A stretch of DNA of 7,497 nucleotides, taken from an uncultured Ruminococcus sp. GTDB lineage: Bacteria > Bacillota > Clostridia > Oscillospirales > Acutalibacteraceae. Both the position numbers and the translations under genes were made by a program. Below are positions 1 through 5,991 of this stretch, piece by piece. Within the stretch, counting starts at the first letter, position 1; every line of letters starts with the position of its first letter. The stretch spans positions 1-7,497 of the forward strand of contig CACXHC010000148.1 in the NCBI GenBank assembly GCA_902767285.1, written 5' to 3'. The notes beneath the pieces are model-generated. The model was not told where the DNA came from, did not search any database, and saw only the letters and a list, made by a program, of their open reading frames with translations.

Positions 1-60
1 AGCCAACGGCACAGCACAGTAAAAGTTTTTTTGCTTCTTTTTTTTCAAAAAAAGAAGAGA
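1..60 (+). repeat. A/T-tract hairpin repeat, copy 1
   Basis: This unit starts with a GC-containing head (agccaacggcacagcacag), then taaaag, seven Ts, and a near-perfect hairpin at 34-57: CTTC plus T-run, a C, then A-run plus GAAG. It recurs as a direct copy starting at base 85, and as an inverted partial copy at the right end of the window. The hairpin has no GC clamp and no U-run immediately after it on either strand, so it is not a textbook terminator. I infer a dispersed intergenic repeat family; no protein is encoded. Confidence 0.8.
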
Positions 61-84
61 AAAAGAAAAAGGGTTACATAGAAA

Positions 85-146
85 AGCCAACGGCACAGCA
101 CAGTAAAAGTTTTTTTTGCTTCTTTTTTTTCAAAAAAAAGAAGAGA
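85..146 (+). repeat. A/T-tract hairpin repeat, copy 2
   Basis: This is a direct copy of the element at base 1, offset by 84 bp. The 26-base head is identical and the body differs only in homopolymer length: eight rather than seven Ts after taaaag, and eight rather than seven As in the hairpin's right arm. The hairpin (119-143) has a 12-bp stem, CTTC+T8 against A8+GAAG. The A-rich spacer 61-84 lies between the copies and has no recognisable feature. The copy ends 9 bp before the -35 box of the greA promoter. Confidence 0.8.
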
Positions 147-154
147 TAGAAGGA

Positions 155-183
155 TTGACATAACAAATAAAAGGAGTTATAAT
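155..183 (+). promoter_or_regulatory. Sigma-A promoter for greA-lysS-glyA
   Basis: There is a TTGACA -35 box at 155-160 and a TATAAT -10 box at 178-183, separated by exactly 17 bp. Both hexamers match the housekeeping sigma consensus perfectly. Transcription should start around 190-192, giving a 5' untranslated region of about 45 nt before the greA start at 237. A purine-rich AAGGAG inside the spacer (171-176) resembles a ribosome binding site but would lie upstream of the transcript start. Confidence 0.85.
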
Positions 184-236
184 AAACTATGTATCTAAAA
201 ATGGCGGAACGCCGTAAAAAACAGAGGTGTATCAAA

Positions 237-719
237 ATGGAAAAAAGTAAAGAAATTCTACTTACTGCCCAAGGATTACAGAAAATTAAAGACGAACTCG
301 ATTATCTTAAAACAAACAAAAGAGATGAATTATCTGAAAAAATCGCCCTTGCACTTTCTTACGGCGACTTATCGGAGAACAGCGAGTATGATGATGCCAA
401 AAATGAACAAGCTCAGGTAGAAGCAAGAATCGCTGATTTGGAAGTCACCTTGCAAAGAGCAAGAATTATCGATGAAAACGAAATGTCAAACGAACACATC
501 CATATAGGTTCGTTTGTAACATTCTTCAATGAAACAACCGGCTCGGAGATGGCTTACAGAATCGTTAGCTCCAGTGAAGCCGACCCGATTCAAAAAATGA
601 TCTCTAACGAATCCCCCATAGGTTCAGCCCTCATAGATAAAAGTGTAGGCGATGTTGTAAGTGTTGATCTGCCTAACGGAAACCAAATTACCTTGAGAGT
701 CGTAAGTATCTCTAAATAA
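237..719 (+). CDS. greA: Transcription elongation factor GreA
   Basis: GreA inserts into the RNA polymerase secondary channel and stimulates cleavage of backtracked RNA, rescuing stalled elongation complexes. From the start at 237 the product is 160 aa, close to the family's usual 158. Residues about 1-77 form the charged antiparallel coiled coil. Its tip carries GDLSENSEY, with acidic Asp44 and Glu47 matching E. coli Asp41 and Glu44, which hold the catalytic metal. The FKBP-like C-terminal domain follows (about 86-160) and includes the typical SPIGSALI and GDVVSV segments. The start is chosen because AGAGGTG (223-229) sits 7 nt upstream and the protein then begins like other GreA proteins. 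An in-frame ATG at 189 lies only 5 nt after the -10 box and would add 16 non-homologous residues. It is first in a tight cluster with lysS, a common clostridial arrangement. Confidence 0.96.
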   Translation: MEKSKEILLTAQGLQKIKDELDYLKTNKRDELSEKIALALSYGDLSENSEYDDAKNEQAQVEARIADLEVTLQRARIIDENEMSNEHIHIGSFVTFFNETTGSEMAYRIVSSSEADPIQKMISNESPIGSALIDKSVGDVVSVDLPNGNQITLRVVSISK

Positions 720-743
720 TTTTTTTGTAAAGGTGAATTAAAA

Positions 744-2231
744 ATGGAAAATAACAAGAATATGACTGTCGGCGAGGAGCTTTTGCAGGTTAGACGTGAA
801 AAATTATCCGCTCTTCAGCAGGCAGGCAATGACCCATTCCAGATAAACGTCTACGACCGCACCGACAACGCTAAGGATATTGTGGAAAACTATGTTGATG
901 GTGAGGAAAAAAATGTTTCGGTTGCCGGCCGTGTCATGAGTAAAAGAAGTAAAGGAAAAGTTACTTTCCTTGATATAATAGACAGAAGCGGCCGCCTTCA
1001 GCTGTTTGCTAAATTCGATGACCTCGGCGAGGAGTCATATACCAATCTTAAAAAATGGGATATCGGCGATATAGTTGGTGTTAAAGGATATGTTTTCAAA
1101 ACACAAAAAGGTCAAGTAAGCGTTCATGTGACAAGTGCGATTCTCCTTTCAAAATCGCTCACTCCACTGCCCGAAAAGCATCACGGACTCAAGGACACAG
1201 ACCTCAGATACCGTCAGCGTTATGTCGATATGATAATGAATCCCGAAGTCAAAGATACATTCATTAAAAGAAGTATAATTATAAAAACTATTAGAAGTGA
1301 ACTCGATGACCTCGGTTATATCGAAGTCGAAACTCCTATCCTTAACACCATTCCTGGAGGTGCGGCGGCAAGACCGTTCATCACACATCATAATACGCTT
1401 GATATTGATTTGTATTTGAGAATCGCTCCCGAACTCTACCTCAAAAGACTTATCGTAGGCGGTATGGAGAAAGTTTACGAGATAGGCAGACTCTTCCGTA
1501 ACGAGGGCATGGACGTAAAGCATAATCCCGAATTTACTACTATCGAACTTTACGAAGCATATACCGATTATCACGGCATGATGGATATTACCGAAAAATT
1601 AATCAACAAAGCGTGCTTGGCTGTCAACGGTACAGACCAAATCGAATATCAGGGCGAGAACATAAATCTTTCGGCTCCTTTTAAAAGAATTTCGATGATA
1701 GATGCTGTTAAAGAATACTCGGGTGTTGATTTCGGCGAGTTTATAGGCGATACCGAAAAAGCAAAGCAAGCAGCAGCCGAACTCGGTCTTGAAATTAAAT
1801 CAACCGATACTTGGGGCAATATCCTCAACGCAGCTTTTGAAGCAAAAGTAGAAGAGAATCTCGTTCAGCCGACATTTATTTATGATTATCCCGTTGAAAT
1901 ATCTCCTCTCACAAAGCGTAAAAAAGATGTTCCCGAACTTGTTGAAAGATTCGAGCTTTTTGTTACAAGACGTGAGCTTGCTAACGCTTACACAGAGCTT
2001 AACGACCCCATCGACCAAAGATCAAGATTTGAATATCAGCTCACTTTGAGAGAAAACGGTGACGATGAAGCCCAAATGCTTGATGAAGATTTCCTCAAAT
2101 CGCTTGAATACGGTATGGCTCCCACAGGCGGAATGGGTATGGGAATCGACAGACTCGTTATGCTGTTAACAGATAGTGCGTCCATTCGTGATGTACTTAT
2201 TTTCCCCACAATGAAACCACTCGATAAATAA
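744..2231 (+). CDS. lysS: Lysyl-tRNA synthetase, class II
   Basis: This cytoplasmic class IIb enzyme charges tRNA-Lys with lysine using ATP. At 495 aa it matches the usual bacterial length. The N-terminal anticodon-binding OB fold spans about residues 57-140 ([21 protein letters not shown] onward is typical). The catalytic domain follows: motif 1 around the [10 protein letters not shown] segment, motif 2 at [10 protein letters not shown] with Arg252 and Glu254 in the ATP/amino-acid site, and motif 3 at [13 protein letters not shown] with Arg470. The PGGAAARPF and [14 protein letters not shown] signatures separate LysS from AspS and AsnS. The start has AAAGGTGA 7 nt upstream. It follows greA by 24 bp with no terminator between them, so it is probably co-transcribed from the promoter at 155. 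No T-box leader precedes it. Confidence 0.97.
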   Translation: MENNKNMTVGEELLQVRREKLSALQQAGNDPFQINVYDRTDNAKDIVENYVDGEEKNVSVAGRVMSKRSKGKVTFLDIIDRSGRLQLFAKFDDLGEESYTNLKKWDIGDIVGVKGYVFKTQKGQVSVHVTSAILLSKSLTPLPEKHHGLKDTDLRYRQRYVDMIMNPEVKDTFIKRSIIIKTIRSELDDLGYIEVETPILNTIPGGAAARPFITHHNTLDIDLYLRIAPELYLKRLIVGGMEKVYEIGRLFRNEGMDVKHNPEFTTIELYEAYTDYHGMMDITEKLINKACLAVNGTDQIEYQGENINLSAPFKRISMIDAVKEYSGVDFGEFIGDTEKAKQAAAELGLEIKSTDTWGNILNAAFEAKVEENLVQPTFIYDYPVEISPLTKRKKDVPELVERFELFVTRRELANAYTELNDPIDQRSRFEYQLTLRENGDDEAQMLDEDFLKSLEYGMAPTGGMGMGIDRLVMLLTDSASIRDVLIFPTMKPLDK

Positions 2232-2265
2232 TTTTTTTCAAATAATAAAAAAGGAAGTAATAACA

Positions 2266-3519
2266 ATGTACAGTCAATATTTAGATACAATTGAATTTGT
2301 TGCTCAATTCGACCCCGATGTTGCCGATGGCATGAGAAAAGAACTCGCAAGACAAAGAAGAAATTTTGAACTTATTGCGTCCGAAAATATAGTATCTCCC
2401 GCAGTAATGGCGGCTATGGGTTCGGTGCTTACAAACAAGTATGCAGAAGGCTATCCTGGAAAAAGATATTACGGCGGTTGTCAGTGCGTTGATATTGTAG
2501 AGGAAATCGCAAGAAAACGTGCTTGCGAACTCTTCGGAGCAGAACACGCAAACGTTCAGCCTCACTCGGGAGCCCAAGCAAATATGGCGGTTTACTTCGC
2601 TTTTCTCGAACCGGGCGACACAGTAATGGGCATGAATCTCGCTGAGGGCGGACATCTTTCTCATGGTTCCCCCGTAAATATGTCGGGTAAATATTATAAT
2701 TTTGTAAGCTACGGTGTAGACCCCGTTACTCACAGAATTGATTATGATAAAGTTAAAGAAATCGCTATGGAGAACAAGCCGAAACTCATCGTTGCCGGTG
2801 CAAGTGCTTATCCCAGAATTATTGATTTCCAAAAATTCAGAGAAATCGCAGACTCCTGCGGAGCTATGCTCATGGTTGATATGGCTCACATCGCCGGACT
2901 CGTTGCAGCAGGTGTTCACCCGAACCCGGTTCCCTATGCCGATATAGTAACAACAACTACTCACAAAACACTCAGAGGCCCCAGAGGTGGACTCATTTTG
3001 TGCAAAGAGAAATATGCAAAAGCAATTGACAAAGCTGTATTCCCCGGTTCTCAGGGCGGCCCGCTCATGCACGTTATCGCAGCTAAAGCAGTTTGTCTTG
3101 GCGAAGCTCTCAAGCCCGAATTTAAGGCATACGGCGAGCAGATTGTAAAGAACGCTCAGGCTCTTGCCAACGGTCTTACAAGCAGAGGACATAAACTCGT
3201 TTCGGGTGGTACTGATAATCATGTTATGCTTCTTGATCTCTCTGATTGCGAAATTACAGGAAAAGAGCTTGAACATAACATGGACGAAGTTTATCTCACA
3301 GCCAATAAAAACACGATTCCCAATGAGAAGAGAAGTCCGTTTATAACTTCCGGTGTTCGTCTTGGTACAGCTGCCGTTACATCAAGAGGCCTTGTTGAAG
3401 AGGATATGGACAAAATCGCAGAGTTTATCCACCTTGTTATTGAAGATTTCGAAGGCAACAAAGATAAAGTTCGTGCCGGTGTTGAAGAGCTTATCGCAAA
3501 ATATCCGCTTTACGAGTAA
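2266..3519 (+). CDS. glyA: Serine hydroxymethyltransferase
   Basis: GlyA is a PLP enzyme that interconverts serine plus tetrahydrofolate with glycine plus 5,10-methylene-tetrahydrofolate. It is the main source of one-carbon units for purine, thymidylate and methionine synthesis. At 417 aa it is the same length as E. coli GlyA. The PLP Schiff-base lysine is Lys234 in [14 protein letters not shown]. Other family hallmarks are [44 protein letters not shown], the [14 protein letters not shown] cofactor-binding aspartate segment, and [18 protein letters not shown] lies 8 nt before the ATG. It follows lysS by 34 bp, probably in one operon. Its one-carbon output feeds the methionine/SAM pool used by speD downstream, but there is no direct sign that the two loci are co-regulated. 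Confidence 0.97.
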   Translation: MYSQYLDTIEFVAQFDPDVADGMRKELARQRRNFELIASENIVSPAVMAAMGSVLTNKYAEGYPGKRYYGGCQCVDIVEEIARKRACELFGAEHANVQPHSGAQANMAVYFAFLEPGDTVMGMNLAEGGHLSHGSPVNMSGKYYNFVSYGVDPVTHRIDYDKVKEIAMENKPKLIVAGASAYPRIIDFQKFREIADSCGAMLMVDMAHIAGLVAAGVHPNPVPYADIVTTTTHKTLRGPRGGLILCKEKYAKAIDKAVFPGSQGGPLMHVIAAKAVCLGEALKPEFKAYGEQIVKNAQALANGLTSRGHKLVSGGTDNHVMLLDLSDCEITGKELEHNMDEVYLTANKNTIPNEKRSPFITSGVRLGTAAVTSRGLVEEDMDKIAEFIHLVIEDFEGNKDKVRAGVEELIAKYPLYE

Positions 3520-3534
3520 TAATTTCAATTATGT

Positions 3535-3573
3535 TTTTCCCGGAAAAAATTTTTTCCGGGAAAACACTTTTTT
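3535..3573 (+). terminator. Perfect palindrome between glyA and rarA; possible terminator
   Basis: Bases 3535-3564 form a perfect 30-bp inverted repeat centred on A6/T6, with CCCGG/CCGGG clamps flanked by T4 and A4. It starts 15 bp after the glyA stop. A T6 tract (3568-3573) follows, but 3 nt beyond the palindrome and 7 nt beyond the GC clamp, so it is not a canonical terminator. As RNA it would form a strong hairpin that could terminate, attenuate, or protect the glyA 3' end. Because the palindrome is symmetric it could act in both directions. It ends 15 nt before the rarA Shine-Dalgarno sequence. Confidence 0.5.
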
Positions 3574-3594
3574 AAGATTGGAGGATTTCTATTT

Positions 3595-4830
3595 ATGCCG
3601 TTAGCAGATAAAATACGTCCAAAATCGCTTGACGATGTTGTCGGACAAGAACACCTTATTGCCAAAGGCAAGCCGTTACGCCGAATAATAGAATCGGGCG
3701 AGATACCCAACATGGTATTTTACGGCCCTTCTGGAGTCGGCAAAACAACGCTTGCATCTATAATCGCCGCAAGTACGAACAAGCAGTTACGCAAACTCAA
3801 CGCAACAACAGCGTCTACTTCCGATATAAAAGATATAGTCGCAGAACTCGGTACATTCTCAGGCATGAACGGAATTTTGCTCTATCTTGACGAGATCCAG
3901 TATTTCAATAAAAAGCAGCAGCAGACATTACTTGAATTTATCGAGGACGGCAGTATAACGCTCATCGCATCGACTACCGAAAATCCGTATTTTTATGTGT
4001 ACAATGCTATTCTTTCACGAAGTACCGTTTTTGAGTTCAAAACTGTTTCGGAAAAAGAAATCGAAAAAGCCGTTAAACGAGCTTTCGGAATAGTCGGAAA
4101 TTATGATATTGAAAACGGTGTTGTCGAATATATCGCCACGGCTTGCGGGGGAGATGTGCGAAAAGCTCTAAACGCCGTTGAGTTAACGGCTCTCACGGCG
4201 GAAAACAACAAAATTTCGCTCGAAAGTGCAAAATCGCTCACTCAGAAAAGTGCGTTGAGATATGACAAAGACGGCGATTCCCACTATGATATTTTGTCGG
4301 GATTTCAAAAATCAATGAGAGGTTCCGACCCGAACGCCTCACTTTACTATCTTGCAAGGCTTCTTGAATCGGGGGATTTGGTGAGTGCCTGTCGCCGTCT
4401 TATGGTGACGGTTTGCGAAGATGTAGGATTGGCATATCCTCAGCTTATCCCGATAGTAAAATCATGTGTGGATATTGCCAACGCAGTCGGACTTCCTGAG
4501 GCAAGAATCCCGCTCGCTGATGCCGTTGTTATGGTTGCAACTGCCCCGAAATCCAACTCCGCATATATCGCATACGGCAAAGCCGAACAAGATGTCAGGA
4601 GCGGAAAAGTCGGCGAAATACCACGTCAATTACAAAATAAGCATTTTGATGGTGCAGACAAAAAAATAAAGGGTCAGTTTTATAAATATCCTCACGATTA
4701 CCCGAATAACTGGGTACAACAGCAGTATTTGCCCGATATTTTAAAAGATTCGATTTATTACGAGTTCGGTAATAATAAGAACGAGCAGGCATTCAGAGCG
4801 TATTGGGATAAAATAAAAGGGAATTTATAA
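3595..4830 (+). CDS. rarA: Replication-associated recombination ATPase RarA (MgsA)
   Basis: RarA belongs to the clamp-loader clade of AAA+ ATPases. It acts at stalled or collapsed replication forks with SSB and recombination proteins. The 411-aa product is slightly shorter than E. coli RarA (447) and near B. subtilis size. The ATPase domain shows Walker A GPSGVGKTT (44-52, Lys50), Walker B LYLDE (96-100), the TTENPYFYVYNAILSRS segment with candidate arginine finger Arg142, and sensor-2 GGDVRKALN (Arg189). The C-terminal tetramerisation part is diagnostic: FQKSMRGSDPNASLYYLARLL, CEDVGLAYPQ, VATAPKSNSAY and YKYPHDYPNNWVQQQYLPD. After Walker B it reads DEIQYFNKKQQQ rather than the common DEIHRFNK. 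GGAGGA (3580-3585) lies 9 nt before the ATG. It is probably served by read-through from glyA; I saw no strong promoter in the 75-bp gap. No convincing terminator follows it. Confidence 0.95.
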   Translation: MPLADKIRPKSLDDVVGQEHLIAKGKPLRRIIESGEIPNMVFYGPSGVGKTTLASIIAASTNKQLRKLNATTASTSDIKDIVAELGTFSGMNGILLYLDEIQYFNKKQQQTLLEFIEDGSITLIASTTENPYFYVYNAILSRSTVFEFKTVSEKEIEKAVKRAFGIVGNYDIENGVVEYIATACGGDVRKALNAVELTALTAENNKISLESAKSLTQKSALRYDKDGDSHYDILSGFQKSMRGSDPNASLYYLARLLESGDLVSACRRLMVTVCEDVGLAYPQLIPIVKSCVDIANAVGLPEARIPLADAVVMVATAPKSNSAYIAYGKAEQDVRSGKVGEIPRQLQNKHFDGADKKIKGQFYKYPHDYPNNWVQQQYLPDILKDSIYYEFGNNKNEQAFRAYWDKIKGNL

Positions 4831-4867
4831 ATAAAATTACAAAACTGTAACAAATTAGTCGAAATTT

Positions 4868-4880
4868 GTAAATTGTTTAC
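4868..4880. promoter_or_regulatory. Possible operator upstream of speD promoter
   Basis: GTAAATTGTTTAC is a 5+3+5 inverted repeat (GTAAA / TTTAC) ending 2 bp before the -35 box. Nearby are two other AT-rich inverted repeats: TTACA/TGTAA at 4837-4850 and ACAAATT/AATTTGT at 4850-4869. The position would suit a transcription-factor site, but such repeats arise easily in AT-rich DNA, so support is weak. Confidence 0.2.
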
Positions 4881-4882
4881 GC

Positions 4883-4911
4883 TTGACATTTTTTAAATTC
4901 TTTAATATAAT
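4883..4911 (+). promoter_or_regulatory. Sigma-A promoter for the speD operon
   Basis: TTGACA (4883-4888) and TATAAT (4906-4911) are both perfect consensus and exactly 17 bp apart. Transcription should begin near 4918-4921, about 285 nt before the speD start. So strong a promoter placed so far upstream of the gene implies that control acts after initiation, in the leader. Confidence 0.85.
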
Positions 4912-4917
4912 AAGGTT

Positions 4918-5202
4918 GCTATGTGATATAAATTCCACGGTATCCATGCAAATATTTTTACTGACAGTCTGTTCAACTGCCGATTGGCGATATTTCGCCG
5001 TTATTGATTGATTTTTTGAACAAAAAATTTCAGGTTTATAAGCGTTGACCGCATCAACTTGTAATAATCAATAAGAGTAGTAAAAGTGAGTATTTGCTAT
5101 ATAGACTCTGGTAGGGATTTTCGCTTGCGTAAATTCAGATTTTTTATAAGACGGTGTGTTTGTGTGCCGTCTTTATTTTTTTGTGTAAGGGAGCTGTATG
5201 CT
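4918..5202 (+). promoter_or_regulatory. Structured speD leader RNA; candidate riboswitch or attenuator
   Basis: About 285 nt of untranslated RNA runs from the consensus promoter to speD, with an intrinsic terminator just before the ribosome binding site. Complementary segments seen by eye: TGTTCAA (4970-4976) with TTGAACA (5016-5022), enclosing GGCGA (4986-4990) with TCGCC (4995-4999); TTATTGATT (5001-5009) with AATCAATAA (5066-5074), a 9-bp match that crosses the first helix as a pseudoknot or alternative fold; GTTGA (5044-5048) with TCAAC (5054-5058); GAGT (5075-5078) with ACTC (5105-5108); and an imperfect hairpin at about 5115-5135 capped by G-CUUG-C. I do not recognise SAM-I/II/III, T-box, ykkC/guanidine, glycine or preQ1 consensus elements. 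What it senses is unknown; SAM, polyamines, arginine or agmatine are plausible from the genes it precedes. Confidence 0.6.
5148..5182 (+). terminator. Intrinsic terminator in the speD leader
   Basis: AAGACGG (5148-5154) pairs perfectly with CCGTCTT (5167-5173) around a 12-nt TG-rich loop. A T-rich run broken by a single A follows (to 5182). It ends just 4 nt before the AAGGGAG ribosome binding site (5187-5193) of speD. It lies downstream of a strong promoter and upstream of the only genes that promoter serves, so it must be conditional, i.e. an attenuator. CCGTT at 4998-5002 could pair with GACGG (one G-U pair) and is one possible antiterminator partner. Confidence 0.75.
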
Positions 5203-5967
5203 ATGGAGGATAAACTCAGGCTTTACGGTTTTAACAATCTCACAAAAGCGTTGAGTTTTAATATTTATGACGTTTGCTACGCCAAAACTCAGCGTGAACA
5301 GCAAGATTATATTGCATATATAGACGAGCAGTATAATTCCGAGAGATTAACAAATATTTTGACAACTCTTACCGACATGATCGGTGCAACTGTTCTTAAT
5401 ATTGCAAAGCAGGATTACGAACCGCAGGGGGCGAGTGTCGCCGTTCTCATCAGCGAAGGCAGCATGAAACCTAAAACGAGCGGACGTGTTCAGCTTGCAC
5501 ATCTTGATAAAAGTCATGTTGCCGTGCATACATATCCCGAATATCACCCCGAAACGTGTTTGGCTACATTCAGAGTCGATATTGACGTAGCCACCTGCGG
5601 AGAGATAACACCTCTGTCAACTCTTGATTATCTTATAAGCTCATTTGACTCGGACATAATAACGATGGATTACCGTGTTAGAGGTTTTACGAGAGATATA
5701 AACGGAAAGAAACTTTTTCTTGACCATAAAGTTAAATCGATTCAAGATTATATTTCGCCGAGTATTATTCAAAGATACGATGCTGTTGACATAAATGTAT
5801 ATGACAGCAATATTTTTCATACAAAAATGATGATTAAAGAAATCGAACTCCAAAATTATCTTTTTAAGACAGATGCTTATGAACTTCCGCCCAAAAAGCG
5901 TCTTGAGATAATGGACAATCTCAGGCGAGAGATGATTGAAATTTTCAGCGGAAAAAATATTTTCTAA
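5203..5967 (+). CDS. speD: S-adenosylmethionine decarboxylase proenzyme, class 1A
   Basis: SpeD is a pyruvoyl enzyme that decarboxylates SAM to supply the aminopropyl donor for spermidine-type polyamines. The 254-aa proenzyme should self-cleave between Lys103 and Ser104 in LDKSHVAVHTYPE, turning Ser104 into the pyruvoyl group. His109 and Cys132 (in VATCGEITPL) match E. coli His117 and Cys140, which serve in processing and catalysis. Similarity to E. coli SpeD runs full length (LYGFNNLTKALSF, YAKT, QDYEPQGASV, DYRVRGFTRDINGKK, NIFHTKM), placing it in the large bacterial class 1A rather than the roughly 120-aa Bacillus/Thermotoga class 1B. The loop before the cleavage site is about 8 residues shorter than in E. 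coli. The start at 5203 is chosen for AAGGGAG 9 nt upstream and alignment with SpeD N-termini. The frame stays open back to a GTG at 5086, but that extension crosses the leader terminator. Confidence 0.95.
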   Translation: MEDKLRLYGFNNLTKALSFNIYDVCYAKTQREQQDYIAYIDEQYNSERLTNILTTLTDMIGATVLNIAKQDYEPQGASVAVLISEGSMKPKTSGRVQLAHLDKSHVAVHTYPEYHPETCLATFRVDIDVATCGEITPLSTLDYLISSFDSDIITMDYRVRGFTRDINGKKLFLDHKVKSIQDYISPSIIQRYDAVDINVYDSNIFHTKMMIKEIELQNYLFKTDAYELPPKKRLEIMDNLRREMIEIFSGKNIF

Positions 5968-5991
5968 AAAAATATAAAGGAGTGATGCGTT

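Noticed and set aside
1..146. CRISPR array
   Set aside because: There are only two units, with a low-complexity A/T body and an A-rich spacer; there is no regular repeat-spacer pattern and no cas gene.
189..236. Upstream ATG that would extend GreA by 16 residues
   Set aside because: It lies 5 nt after the -10 box, at or before the predicted transcript start, has no usable ribosome binding site, and adds residues absent from GreA proteins.
1149..1574. Minus-strand open frame of 141 codons inside lysS
   Set aside because: It is a shadow of the lysS catalytic domain, with no independent promoter, ribosome binding site or recognisable domain.
2281..3276. Long minus-strand open frame (331 codons) opposite glyA
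   Set aside because: It is antisense to a fully conserved glyA, has a cysteine/serine-rich composition typical of codon-shadow translation, and matches no family I know.
4837..4869. Terminator downstream of rarA
   Set aside because: The small inverted repeats here (TTACA/TGTAA, ACAAATT/AATTTGT) lack GC pairs and a following U-run.
5066..5110. T-box-like motif (AAGAGTAG) in the speD leader
   Set aside because: There is no T-box bulge sequence (TGG-ACCGCG type) or matching antiterminator, and the distance to the terminator is too short for a T-box.
5086..5202. GTG start giving SpeD a 39-residue N-terminal extension
   Set aside because: The extension would translate through the leader terminator, is basic/aromatic without family similarity, and lacks a Shine-Dalgarno sequence. 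The ATG at 5203 has a good one and matches the E. coli SpeD N-terminus.
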